DNA of 64,000 nucleotides from Anaerocolumna chitinilytica (GTDB lineage Bacteria > Bacillota > Clostridia > Lachnospirales > Lachnospiraceae): contig NZ_AP023368.1 in the NCBI RefSeq assembly GCF_014218355.1, positions 3,786,001-3,850,000 on the forward strand. The letters are read 5' to 3'. How positions within the stretch are numbered: position 1 is the stretch's first letter; every line of letters begins with the position of its first letter. Both the position numbers and the translations under genes were made by a program. Below, in pieces: positions 28,024-36,428 of this stretch. A model generated the notes under the pieces. The model was given only the letters and a program-made list of their open reading frames with translations, did not search any database and had not been told where the DNA came from.

Positions 28024-28182
28024 CTTGTATCACCCTCTTTCTGTCCCCGTAATCTATTTCTTTTAATATGCTTTCGAATAATTCTTACTAACAAGCTTGT
28101 TCTTTCAATGTGCCTTCTTGTTTGAGCGAAGGCTTTCCCAGGCCCGACATGGAATTGAATTATACTTCCTAATAATTTATTT

Positions 28183-28264
28183 TGAATGAATTAGGCTTTT
28201 TTATAATTCATGAATGAATTAGGCCTTTTATAATTCATGAATGAATTAGGCTTTTTATAATTCA
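28183..28264 (-). repeat. Three tandem 27/28-bp repeats at the end of the U32 gene
   Basis: Units at 28183-28210, 28211-28237 and 28238-28264 share TGAATGAATTAGGC and TTTATAATTCA. Each can fold as TAATTCA/TGAATTA. The third unit includes the U32 stop codon. There is no spacer between copies, so this is not CRISPR. Confidence 0.88.
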
Positions 28265-30706
28265 TTCTACGCCCCTCTTAAAATGCCCCCTGGTTATATC
28301 TGTCTCCTTTTCACTGAAAGGTTTATCCAAAATATAAGCATCTATAAAATTATTTAAGACATTTTTGGTTTCTGCTCTGCTTTCACCGGTGAAATCAAGC
28401 CTTATATAAGCTGGATTTAGCTTTTTCACATCTCCTGCCAGAGATAGTAAAGAGAAAGTCTTGCTGTTATAAATCACATTATAACATTCCCTGCAATGCC
28501 TCATAACCGGAAAAGCATTTTGGAAACGGTCATAAAGATAAGCTTCTTTAGAATCCCTTAAACAGCAGGCTTCTGCTGATATTCCATTTATCTGCTTCTT
28601 ATCCCTGTTATCTCCTGTCAGATAAAGACATTGGGCTGATATCATAACCGGAAGCTTTGAATATACGGTATAATACTGATACATCTCCGAAATCTCAGAC
28701 AGCTCCTGAAAATTCAACTCTAAGGGTGCTGTAATCCCCTGAAAACCTAATTTTTTCAGATACGCCGCCCCATGACGATTCATTGCATAGAGATAGGTGT
28801 CTCCAATCAGTCTTTTCTTGGTTTGAAAATTCATGTGAAGTAGTTCATACTCTTCCAGCGTTCTGACAAGATAGCCATCTATAGTATTATCTTCCAAATA
28901 GGATTTATTCTTTTGAAACAACTCATAGCTATTTCTCCTAAACACATGGGGAAGTGCAATAATAGCTTGTTTTCCCCTATTCTTTATTTCTTGGGTATAA
29001 TGTGTCAGTTCTGTAAAGGAATTCATATCACTCTCTAGTATAATTTCCTTAACATGAGGGTTGTCCCATACGGCTTCCAACTGGGTCTCTGTCTGAACCA
29101 GCACAGAAACCGCCAGACTCTTCTGCTCATTCGTTTCAGAATAAGTGAATATACTCTTCTCTGTAACTTCCTCTCTTCGATAGTAATCGGTTAGTTCGCG
29201 GATTAAGGTCTGTACCCCTTCTCTTCTTAGTTCATTAAGCTTGCCTACCGGTATAAAGAGATTACCTGTTATGTCTATTGTCAGAGTATCAAAGTAAACT
29301 TCTGTATCTCCTAATTTATCTAGCTGCTTATATAGTCGTTCCTTGGTAATTGGCTGATTCTCTGCCAGTTCGGGTATATCACCATACACTCTTATTTCCT
29401 TATCATAAGCACTTAAGATCAGGCACAAGGGTTCTCCCGCAGCAGCAATAAAGTGCCCTTTTATAGGAATTCTGCTCTTCTCCTCCAGATATTTTTCACT
29501 CAGCCTGCTTAATAAACTATTATTTCTGGTTCTGTAAACCGACAAACCCGGTAGGATTTTTAATCCTTTTTTATAATTTGCTGTTACCTTCTTACCCTTA
29601 CTCTCTCCGGTTTTAACAGTATATTCATAGAGTACCTCATTACCCTTTCTGACCTCCAGAATATCTTGGGCATTAATGTCTTCTGTTAATTCAATTATCA
29701 TATTATAGTCGGTATTTTTAACAACCTTGCCTACGGGTACGCCGCTATGGTTTGGCCGTTCAAGAGACATCATGGAGATACCATTCCTCATCTCATAATA
29801 ACCTCTTGAAAATCCTCCTCTATTGTAGATATCAGAAAGCTCTCTTACATCTTTTTCAAGTTCCCCGCTTCGATGCTTTTGATATTCCGCATAACCAGCT
29901 TCTCCAAGCTCATAATATAAATCCCTGTATTTTCGGTAAGCCGAGGTCACTGCGGCAGTGTATTCCGGGCTTTTCATCCTGCCTTCGATTTTAAAGGAAT
30001 CAATGCCGGCCTCAATCAGCTTTGGAAGAATTTCCAAGGTTTTTATATCCTTAGGACTTAGAAAATAACCATTCCCCTTATTCACGCCGTCAATCTGCAG
30101 CTGATAGGGCATCCTGCATGGCTGGGCACATCTGCCTCTGTTGCCGCTTCTCCCTCCAATCATACTGCTCATAAGACATTTTCCGGAATAGCAGTAACAT
30201 AAGGCTCCATGAACAAAAGATTCAATCTCAAGTTCTGTTTTGTCACGCATCTCCTTGATTTCTGCAAGACTCAGCTCTCTAGCATTTACAACTCTGGTAA
30301 CCCCCATATCCTTTAACACATTGGCTCCTTCACCCATGGTAAGGGACATCTGGGTACTGGCATGCAGGGGGAGTTTTGGAAAGTAAGTATGAAGAAAATG
30401 AAGTACACCAAGGTCCTGTACAATGACTGCGTCTACTCCCAATTCATAGTACCTCTTGATATATTCATAGAGCTCTTTTTCAAGCTCCGTATTCTTAAGG
30501 AGTGTATTCACTGTCATATATAACTTCTTTCCATGAAGATGTACAAAGTCAATCGCTTCTTTCATGGTATCCGGGGTAAAGTTATCGGCATAAGCCCTTG
30601 CTCCGAATTTCACGCCTCCTACGTAAACAGCATCACAGGAAGCATTCACTGCTGCCTTTAAACTGTCAAATGAACCTGCTGGAGACAATATTTCTACTGT
30701 TTTCAT
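28262..30706 (-). CDS. U32-family peptidase-like protein (RlhA/TrhP-type RNA hydroxylation family)
   Basis: The N-terminal U32 barrel starts with VEILSPAGSFDSLKAAVNAS and carries HGALCYCYSGKCLMSS and GRSGNRGRCAQPCRMPY, the conserved Cys motifs of this family. The central part contains the DUF3656 region, and late cysteines (MRHCRECYNVIYN) complete the set. At 814 aa it is a long two-part member. Relatives such as TrhP and RlhA act in prephenate-dependent RNA hydroxylation, while older annotations call them collagenases. RNA modification is the more likely role. It follows zapA by about 106 bp. Confidence 0.9.
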   Translation of the reverse strand: MKTVEILSPAGSFDSLKAAVNASCDAVYVGGVKFGARAYADNFTPDTMKEAIDFVHLHGKKLYMTVNTLLKNTELEKELYEYIKRYYELGVDAVIVQDLGVLHFLHTYFPKLPLHASTQMSLTMGEGANVLKDMGVTRVVNARELSLAEIKEMRDKTELEIESFVHGALCYCYSGKCLMSSMIGGRSGNRGRCAQPCRMPYQLQIDGVNKGNGYFLSPKDIKTLEILPKLIEAGIDSFKIEGRMKSPEYTAAVTSAYRKYRDLYYELGEAGYAEYQKHRSGELEKDVRELSDIYNRGGFSRGYYEMRNGISMMSLERPNHSGVPVGKVVKNTDYNMIIELTEDINAQDILEVRKGNEVLYEYTVKTGESKGKKVTANYKKGLKILPGLSVYRTRNNSLLSRLSEKYLEEKSRIPIKGHFIAAAGEPLCLILSAYDKEIRVYGDIPELAENQPITKERLYKQLDKLGDTEVYFDTLTIDITGNLFIPVGKLNELRREGVQTLIRELTDYYRREEVTEKSIFTYSETNEQKSLAVSVLVQTETQLEAVWDNPHVKEIILESDMNSFTELTHYTQEIKNRGKQAIIALPHVFRRNSYELFQKNKSYLEDNTIDGYLVRTLEEYELLHMNFQTKKRLIGDTYLYAMNRHGAAYLKKLGFQGITAPLELNFQELSEISEMYQYYTVYSKLPVMISAQCLYLTGDNRDKKQINGISAEACCLRDSKEAYLYDRFQNAFPVMRHCRECYNVIYNSKTFSLLSLAGDVKKLNPAYIRLDFTGESRAETKNVLNNFIDAYILDKPFSEKETDITRGHFKRGVE

Positions 30707-30812
30707 TTAATGCTCCTATCTAAATAATCTTCTATTGTAATTTATATCCGAAATAAGAAACAGGCTGGTGCAACGATGGGTTATTCCCCTGGTGATTGCA
30801 GCAGCCTTGTAA

Positions 30813-31226
30813 TTAACCTTTTGTATGTTTATTTCCTAATTCTGTTTCAAGCCTAATAATCTTTTTCTGGTTCTCATTAAGCTCTTCTTTCAAGGCAGCT
30901 ATGGTTTTTTCCGCCTCATTTAACTTAGTAGTAAGAGATACCAGTTCATGCTTTAATTCAAATATTTCTTTGGCTTTTTCTTCATTTTCCAGTTCGATTT
31001 CTTTAACCTGCTCCCGAACCTTAAAAAAGTCATCTGCTATATTAATCTCCATCAAGATGCTTTTCATATCGGAATCAAGCATTTTATAAAAATCCTGCTT
31101 TTTAAATTCACTGTTTTTACTATTTATATAAGATGCCACTCTCTGAAGATACTCTTCGCTCTCATAACCACGCAGTGTATATTTTTTATTATTTATGATG
31201 ACTTCGATATTGTTCATCTTATTCAT
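30813..31226 (-). CDS. zapA: Cell division protein ZapA
   Basis: ZapA binds and bundles FtsZ at the division ring. The N-terminal globular part contains VIINNKKYTLRGYESEEYLQRVASYINSK (split around residues 8-36), typical of the family. The C-terminal two-thirds is a long Glu/Lys/Leu coiled coil (about 60-135). At 137 aa it is a slightly extended clostridial form. A GAGG ribosome site is 7-8 nt before the ATG. In related genomes it directly follows ruvB; here 900 bp with two palindromic elements intervene. Confidence 0.93.
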   Translation of the reverse strand: MNKMNNIEVIINNKKYTLRGYESEEYLQRVASYINSKNSEFKKQDFYKMLDSDMKSILMEINIADDFFKVREQVKEIELENEEKAKEIFELKHELVSLTTKLNEAEKTIAALKEELNENQKKIIRLETELGNKHTKG

Positions 31227-31399
31227 GTGGCTGCCTCATTCTATCTGAACCTGTCCGGTACAGCATACCTTCCTTGTATTTCCTGTTTTTCTTCTATTTG
31301 TTCATTATAATATATACTCGAAACGAAGGCAAGCTTTTCTTGTCCGCAAGGCTTTAAACGTAACAGTTTTGCATATATTTTAATACAAGGTGTCTTGAA

Positions 31400-31640
31400 G
31401 GCGGACGATGGTTTCTGAGTCCATTCATTCATTTTCTCGTTCTGTGCTGCGAATTCCACTAAAATGCCAGCAGCTATTCCTGGAAGGTAAAATTACACCA
31501 AACTCGCATAAAGGTTATTGGCTATGTGACACTGTGAGCTCAGACATGGTGTGATTTTACCTAGTCATAACTGCTGCCATTTAAGTGTCATACACAGCCC
31601 CTCAATATAAAATGCCTGAATGGACTCAGAAACCATCTGT
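31400..31640 (+). repeat. Large palindromic element, copy A (candidate structured RNA or MITE-like)
   Basis: This 240-bp element folds along almost its whole length. The outer stem is a perfect 21 bp (31407-31427 with 31617-31637). Next come CAGCAGCTAT (31468-31477) with ATAACTGCTG (31567-31576), then a 16-bp inner stem (31485-31500 with 31547-31562). The apical loop contains the palindrome TGAGCTCA. Shared with copy B are GGCGGACGATG at the start, AATTCCACTAAAA, CCAAACTCGC, ACCTAGTC and TTTAAGTGTCAT. Stems differ in sequence between copies but keep pairing. A minus-strand frame of 72 codons crosses it and looks spurious. Confidence 0.8.
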
Positions 31641-31730
31641 TCTTGGCTATAGAATTCTTTTGTGTAAAATAAAGCTGAACTGTTGCTAAATTTTCTAAAT
31701 ACAAAGCATTAAGCCAGTTCAAGCCCCTGT

Positions 31731-31816
31731 ATATCTATATAATCTTTTTACTATATTATCTTTTTATCATATTATCTTTTATCAAATTATCAATTTTTTA
31801 TATCATCAATATAATC
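31731..31816. repeat. AT-rich degenerate tandem repeats between the palindromic elements
   Basis: Units like TATTATCTTTTTATCA recur four to five times with slippage. No gene is visible. The rest of the spacer (31641-31880) is AT-rich and featureless. Confidence 0.5.
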
Positions 31817-31881
31817 AGCTTATCCCATTAACCGTACCCATAGCTCTGTGCAGAAATATGACACTAGTCTTTCAGAAATAC

Positions 31882-32123
31882 CCAGATGATTCTTGTTTAT
31901 ATTTTTCTATGTTCTATTGAAGGGCTTTTAATGACACTTAAACGGCAGCAATTGCGACTAGGTGAAAGGGTACCATTGTGTGAGCTCACAGCCTAATCCA
32001 GCGATAACCTCCAAAGCGAGTTTGGCATCCTTTCACCTGTCAGGAGCAATTGTTGGCGTTTTAGTGGAATTTAAAGTCCTGAACAAGAACATGAAAAAAT
32101 ATAAACCGGAATCATCGTCCGCC
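31882..32123 (-). repeat. Large palindromic element, copy B (inverted relative to copy A)
   Basis: This is the same architecture as copy A but on the opposite strand. The outer stem is about 30 bp (31885-31914 with 32087-32116) with a few mismatches. The inner 16-bp stem is 31960-31975 with 32023-32038. A 12-bp palindrome TGTGAGCTCACA (31979-31990) lies at the apex. The outer stem has a wholly different sequence from A's, yet pairs; the inner stem has paired substitutions. It begins about 14 nt past the ruvB stop, so ruvB transcripts would carry it in this orientation. Confidence 0.8.
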
Positions 32124-32137
32124 CCCAAAGACTTCCG

Positions 32138-33148
32138 TCATACAATACCCTCCGACTTCTCCGCAAGCCCAAAATGCCTGTACCCAAGCCCCGACACCAT
32201 TCGTCCTCTGGGTGTCCGGAGTATCAATCCATTCTGTACAAGATAAGGCTCATACACCTCTTCTATTGTTCCGGGATCTTCACCCAGGGTAGCTGCCACT
32301 GTCTCAATACCTACGGGTCCTCCGTTAAATTTCTCAATCATGGCGAGAATGATTGCCCTGTCCATATTATCAAGGCCAAGCTTGTCTACTTCCAGTAAAT
32401 CCAAAGCAAAGTCGGCTACTTCTTTCGTGATATGTCCGTCATATTTTACCTGGGCAAAATCTCTAACCCTCTTAAGCAGCCGGTTGGCAAGCCTTGGGGT
32501 ACCTCTGGAACGCCTCGCCAGTTCATAGGCTCCTTCACCGTCAATGTCCACTTTTAAGACAACCGCCGAGCGGCATATGATTTCTTTTAATTCCTCATTG
32601 GTGTAAAATTCAAGACGGCTTACAACTCCGAAACGATCTCTTAAAGGAGGTGTTAACATTCCCGCTCTGGTAGTTGCTCCTACCAATGTGAATTTTGGTA
32701 AATCCAAGCGGATTGATTTGGCTGCCGCTCCCTTACCGATGACAATATCTATAGCAAAGTCTTCCATGGCTGGATATAATAGTTCTTCAACCTGACGGTT
32801 CAAGCGGTGGATTTCGTCTACAAAGAGTACATCCCCTTCTTTTAGATTACTTAATATTGCAGCCATTTCTCCGGGCTTTTCTATAGCAGGACCGGAGGTA
32901 ACCTTCATATTTACAGACATTTCATTGGCTATAATGCCGGCCAGTGTTGTCTTTCCAAGGCCGGGAGGTCCATAGAAAAGTACGTGATCCAGAGATTCTC
33001 CTCTTTGTTTTGCCGCTTCTATATAAATCTTGAGATTTGACTTAGCCTTTTCCTGCCCTATGTAATTCTCTAATAGCTGGGGTCTAAGTGTATTCTCTAT
33101 TCGCTTATCTTCATCTGTCAATTCTGTGCTTATAATACGCTTTTCCAT
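32138..33148 (-). CDS. ruvB: Holliday junction branch-migration helicase RuvB
   Basis: RuvB is the hexameric AAA+ motor that pulls DNA through the RuvA-bound junction. [20 protein letters not shown] opens the domain. The Walker A is [13 protein letters not shown] and Walker B is [12 protein letters not shown]. Sensor and winged-helix parts follow, ending near RTPRGRM. The protein is 336 aa, full length. It lies 20 bp after ruvA in the standard pair. Confidence 0.98.
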   Translation of the reverse strand: MEKRIISTELTDEDKRIENTLRPQLLENYIGQEKAKSNLKIYIEAAKQRGESLDHVLFYGPPGLGKTTLAGIIANEMSVNMKVTSGPAIEKPGEMAAILSNLKEGDVLFVDEIHRLNRQVEELLYPAMEDFAIDIVIGKGAAAKSIRLDLPKFTLVGATTRAGMLTPPLRDRFGVVSRLEFYTNEELKEIICRSAVVLKVDIDGEGAYELARRSRGTPRLANRLLKRVRDFAQVKYDGHITKEVADFALDLLEVDKLGLDNMDRAIILAMIEKFNGGPVGIETVAATLGEDPGTIEEVYEPYLVQNGLILRTPRGRMVSGLGYRHFGLAEKSEGIV

Positions 33149-33168
33149 TTAAACCTCCACCCTTAAAA

Positions 33169-33798
33169 CTATAAGAAATTCAAGTTCTTTAAGGACAGCT
33201 TAAGCACATCCTCCACCGTCATATCTTCTTTTATTTCAACAGCACCTATGGCTTTCGCAGCTTCTGCCCCAGAATATCCCAGCGCTGTTAAAGCTTCAAT
33301 TCCTTCTTTTCTAATTTCATAAATAGCATTGCCCTCATTTTTATTGGGAAGGTCTCCTCCAAGATTCTTTGCCAGCCGTTCTTCAAAGGCATCACTTAAT
33401 TTTAGCTTGTCCTTTAATTCAATTATCAGCTTACCGGCTGTTTTAGCTCCAATTCCAGGTGCTTTGGCTATTGTCTTGGTATCCTCAGAAAGGACTGCAA
33501 ACCTTAAATCATCCGGTGTAATAGAAGAAAGAATTCCAAGTGCACCTTTAGGACCGATTCCATTTACTGTAATTAAGAGCTTAAAAATATTCAAGTCCTC
33601 TCTTGTCAGGAAACCGAATAATCCCACATTGTCTTCTCTTACATACAAGTAAGTATAAATTGTTACTATATTTCCAATTCTGGGAAGATTGCTTAAACTG
33701 GATAGAGGCATCTTAATGTCATAACCAAGGCCGCTCGCCTCAACTATAACTCCATCTTCCGCTACCAGAATAAGCTCTCCCTTCACATATGCTATCAC
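33169..33798 (-). CDS. ruvA: Holliday junction DNA helicase subunit RuvA
   Basis: RuvA is the tetrameric junction-binding partner of RuvB. The N-terminal OB fold begins [10 protein letters not shown]. Two HhH motifs are visible around [19 protein letters not shown] and [19 protein letters not shown]. The C-terminal domain III that contacts RuvB ends [14 protein letters not shown]. At 209 aa the length is typical. It heads the ruvAB pair. Confidence 0.97.
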   Translation of the reverse strand: MIAYVKGELILVAEDGVIVEASGLGYDIKMPLSSLSNLPRIGNIVTIYTYLYVREDNVGLFGFLTREDLNIFKLLITVNGIGPKGALGILSSITPDDLRFAVLSEDTKTIAKAPGIGAKTAGKLIIELKDKLKLSDAFEERLAKNLGGDLPNKNEGNAIYEIRKEGIEALTALGYSGAEAAKAIGAVEIKEDMTVEDVLKLSLKNLNFL

Positions 33799-33846
33799 TT
33801 CTACAAAACCTCCATACTGCCATTAGCCTAACTTATGGGTATCAGT

Positions 33847-33875
33847 GTAGGAATTATGCCTTTCATAATTCCTAC
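33847..33875 (-). terminator. Perfect hairpin between the beta-mannosidase and ruvA
   Basis: GTAGGAATTATG (33847-33858) pairs perfectly with CATAATTCCTAC (33864-33875) around a 5-nt loop. No T-run follows on either strand, so it may be a weak terminator, an mRNA-stabilising hairpin or an operator-like palindrome. Confidence 0.4.
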
Positions 33876-33953
33876 TATCCTACCACTTCCAACGCACTGA
33901 AAATATAATCGTCAGCTTATGTTTGCGTAAAAATTATCTCTTTTTAATACTTC

Positions 33954-36413
33954 CTACATAAAACTGCCAATGTCATATACTGAGCGGACTCTGATATTTT
34001 CCTTACTGCCGGAAAGTATGTCCACACAGATTTCTTCACCATTCACGTCAAAATAATTATCAGAGAGCTTTAAATCACCTGCTATATTGGAAATCTCCAC
34101 ACTTCTGGCATAAGCTTTTGAATTGATATAAAGCTTATCTCCTTCTGTCCTTACATTAAGTTCCGGGTCCTCAAATCCAAAATGCTTTGGAGCAGTAAAA
34201 AGACAGCTTCCCTTAGAGCTTACTTTGTTGTCCATAATAAATTCAAAAGTCAGGTACACCTTTAGTTCATCATAACTGCTAAAATCAAGCTTCCTAAGCC
34301 ATACGCTGGTAAGGGCAGGAACTGTTATCTCTTCTTCCCCCTGTAAAATAATCTCTGCTTTGGGATTTCTTAATGCCCAACGTACCGTCCCTGTTACATC
34401 TTCCCTGGTCTCATTGGCTACGTTAAGTCTGGCAGACTTCTCGATATCATGGGGCTCCTCAATACAGTGAGGTCTCTTCGTCATTTCCCCTTCTTCTTCG
34501 CAGGATATCATTATCGGTGCAAAAAATCTCTTCTCAGAATAATGCAGAGCCTTCCATCTACCATAATAATCAATGCTTGCCCAGGAAGCCACTGGCCAGA
34601 TATCATTCAACTGCCATACTATCGCACCCATACATCTGCCTCTATGCCTTCTCCAGTGCTCTACTCCATAACGGATAGCGTCCGCCTGCAGAAGCTGTGA
34701 AGTATAAATTAAATGGTCAAAATCTTTAGGATAAAGGTAATTATCAGAAATATAGTTAAGTATCTTTCCATTGGCAGCAGTATTTCTCTGGTGCATCTCC
34801 ATAACCCTGGAGAATATATTTCTATCCTTCTTTTCCGTAAAACTCTCAATTGTCTGTATGCAGGGGAAGGACTGAAAACCAAACTCCGAAGCATAACGGA
34901 AATGGAACTTTCGATATTCCGAGAAAGGTTTATTACCATGCCAAACATCCCAATAGTGAGTATCCCCCTTGTTAGGATTCCAGGAATCCTCATAATTTCC
35001 TCCGGAAGAAGGTGATGAGGGCCAGTAAAAGGTCATTGGGTCATATTCTTTCAGAATGCTTGGTATGATATATTCATATATTTTAATATAGTCCATTACC
35101 TGTTTGGGAGACGGCTTCCAGGCTTTATCCTGTACCTGTGTTTCCATCTCGTTATTGCCGCACCAAAGGGCAAGGCAGGCATGATGTCTGATACGAAGAA
35201 CATTATCTATGGTTTCCTGTCTGATGTTTGCTTCAAACTTATCATCCAGCTCATAGCTAGCACATGCATACATAAAATCAAGCCAAACCATAAGTCCCAA
35301 TTCATCACAGATATCAAAGAAAAAGTCATCCGGATAGTAACCGCCGCCCCATACTCTGATACTATTAAAGTTAGCGGCTATACAGTCATCAAGTAAGGCT
35401 CTGGTACGTTCTTTTGTTACTCTGCCAAGAATATTATCCTCCGGGATATGATCCGCTCCCATAGCAAAAACCGGTACACCATTTACTACATGACAGAAAC
35501 TCTCTCCCCATTCATCTTTTTCTCTCTTTACTGTCAGGGTGCGAAGTCCGATTCTCTTCTCCCAAAGATCAAGTACCTCTCCCTTTTCATTCCTAACTTC
35601 ACCTCTTACGGTATACAAAGGCTGTTTTCCATATCCGTTAGGCCACCAAAGGTCAGGCTCCGTTATGAGAACATTACCGTCTTCGGTCTGATTATAGATA
35701 TCACCCTTTGGTCCGATTACCTGAAATTCTACCTCAGTTAAGGTCTCCTCACCAAATAACTCCAGACTCCAATCGATATCAAGCAGCACACCTTCCGACT
35801 TATGCTGTTGTCTTACATAGACTTGTTCAAAACGGCATTCTTGAATACCTAATACATTTACATCTCTGAATATTCCCGCATCCGGCAGCCTAGGACCCCA
35901 ATCCCAACCAAACATACAATGAGCTTTCCTAATATGAGGAAAACCATCCATACACTCATGACTGCCGCCGGTATAGCATTTTTGCTGTTCTTCCTTAATA
36001 AACTTTGTTGGTGAATATAATACAACTCTTAATTCATTTTCCCCTGCTCTTACAAGGTCTTTTATATCAAATTCCCAAATACGGTGCATATTTTCTGTTT
36101 TTCCAATAGAGGAACCGTTTAAAAACACTCCCCCCAAGGTATCAATGCCGTCAAAGCGAAGAAGAAGTCCATCCAGCTCAAGCATATCCTCTGTCAGATT
36201 AAAAACCGTCTGATAAGTAAAATCCTGCTCCATCAGTTTAAGAGCATTAAGTTCATTATCCCGGTAATACGGATCCGGCATTTTTCCTAAATCCATTAAT
36301 GTTTCATAAACTGAGCCCGGTACTTTGGCAGGCATATAATCATTGCTGATTCCATACACATTTTCTCCGTTTATTTTCATAGCCCACATGCCATTTAGAC
36401 TGATTTTCTTCAT
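33954..36413 (-). CDS. Beta-mannosidase (GH2 family)
   Basis: The enzyme releases beta-linked mannose from manno-oligosaccharides. The N-terminal jelly roll and Ig-like domains (about 1-300) precede the TIM barrel. GWDWGPRLPDAGI and SIRVWGGGYYP are typical of beta-mannosidases. The acid/base Glu is in WCGNNEMETQ (about 419) and the nucleophile Glu in SEFGFQSFP (about 509). No signal peptide is present, so it acts inside the cell on imported oligosaccharides. At 819 aa it has the usual length. It follows the lipid synthase fusion by 15 bp, an unexpected partner. Confidence 0.95.
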   Translation of the reverse strand: MKKISLNGMWAMKINGENVYGISNDYMPAKVPGSVYETLMDLGKMPDPYYRDNELNALKLMEQDFTYQTVFNLTEDMLELDGLLLRFDGIDTLGGVFLNGSSIGKTENMHRIWEFDIKDLVRAGENELRVVLYSPTKFIKEEQQKCYTGGSHECMDGFPHIRKAHCMFGWDWGPRLPDAGIFRDVNVLGIQECRFEQVYVRQQHKSEGVLLDIDWSLELFGEETLTEVEFQVIGPKGDIYNQTEDGNVLITEPDLWWPNGYGKQPLYTVRGEVRNEKGEVLDLWEKRIGLRTLTVKREKDEWGESFCHVVNGVPVFAMGADHIPEDNILGRVTKERTRALLDDCIAANFNSIRVWGGGYYPDDFFFDICDELGLMVWLDFMYACASYELDDKFEANIRQETIDNVLRIRHHACLALWCGNNEMETQVQDKAWKPSPKQVMDYIKIYEYIIPSILKEYDPMTFYWPSSPSSGGNYEDSWNPNKGDTHYWDVWHGNKPFSEYRKFHFRYASEFGFQSFPCIQTIESFTEKKDRNIFSRVMEMHQRNTAANGKILNYISDNYLYPKDFDHLIYTSQLLQADAIRYGVEHWRRHRGRCMGAIVWQLNDIWPVASWASIDYYGRWKALHYSEKRFFAPIMISCEEEGEMTKRPHCIEEPHDIEKSARLNVANETREDVTGTVRWALRNPKAEIILQGEEEITVPALTSVWLRKLDFSSYDELKVYLTFEFIMDNKVSSKGSCLFTAPKHFGFEDPELNVRTEGDKLYINSKAYARSVEISNIAGDLKLSDNYFDVNGEEICVDILSGSKENIRVRSVYDIGSFM

Positions 36414-36428
36414 CTGTATCTCCTTTGT

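Noticed and set aside
28183-28264. CRISPR-like short repeats
   Set aside because: The repeats are directly tandem without unique spacers, and no cas genes exist in the window.
31241-31459. 72-codon minus-strand frame upstream of zapA
   Set aside because: It runs through the palindromic element A, has no ribosome site and encodes no recognisable protein.
31962-32246. 94-codon plus-strand frame at the end of ruvB
   Set aside because: Most of it is the reverse of element B and the ruvB 3' end; no start signal.
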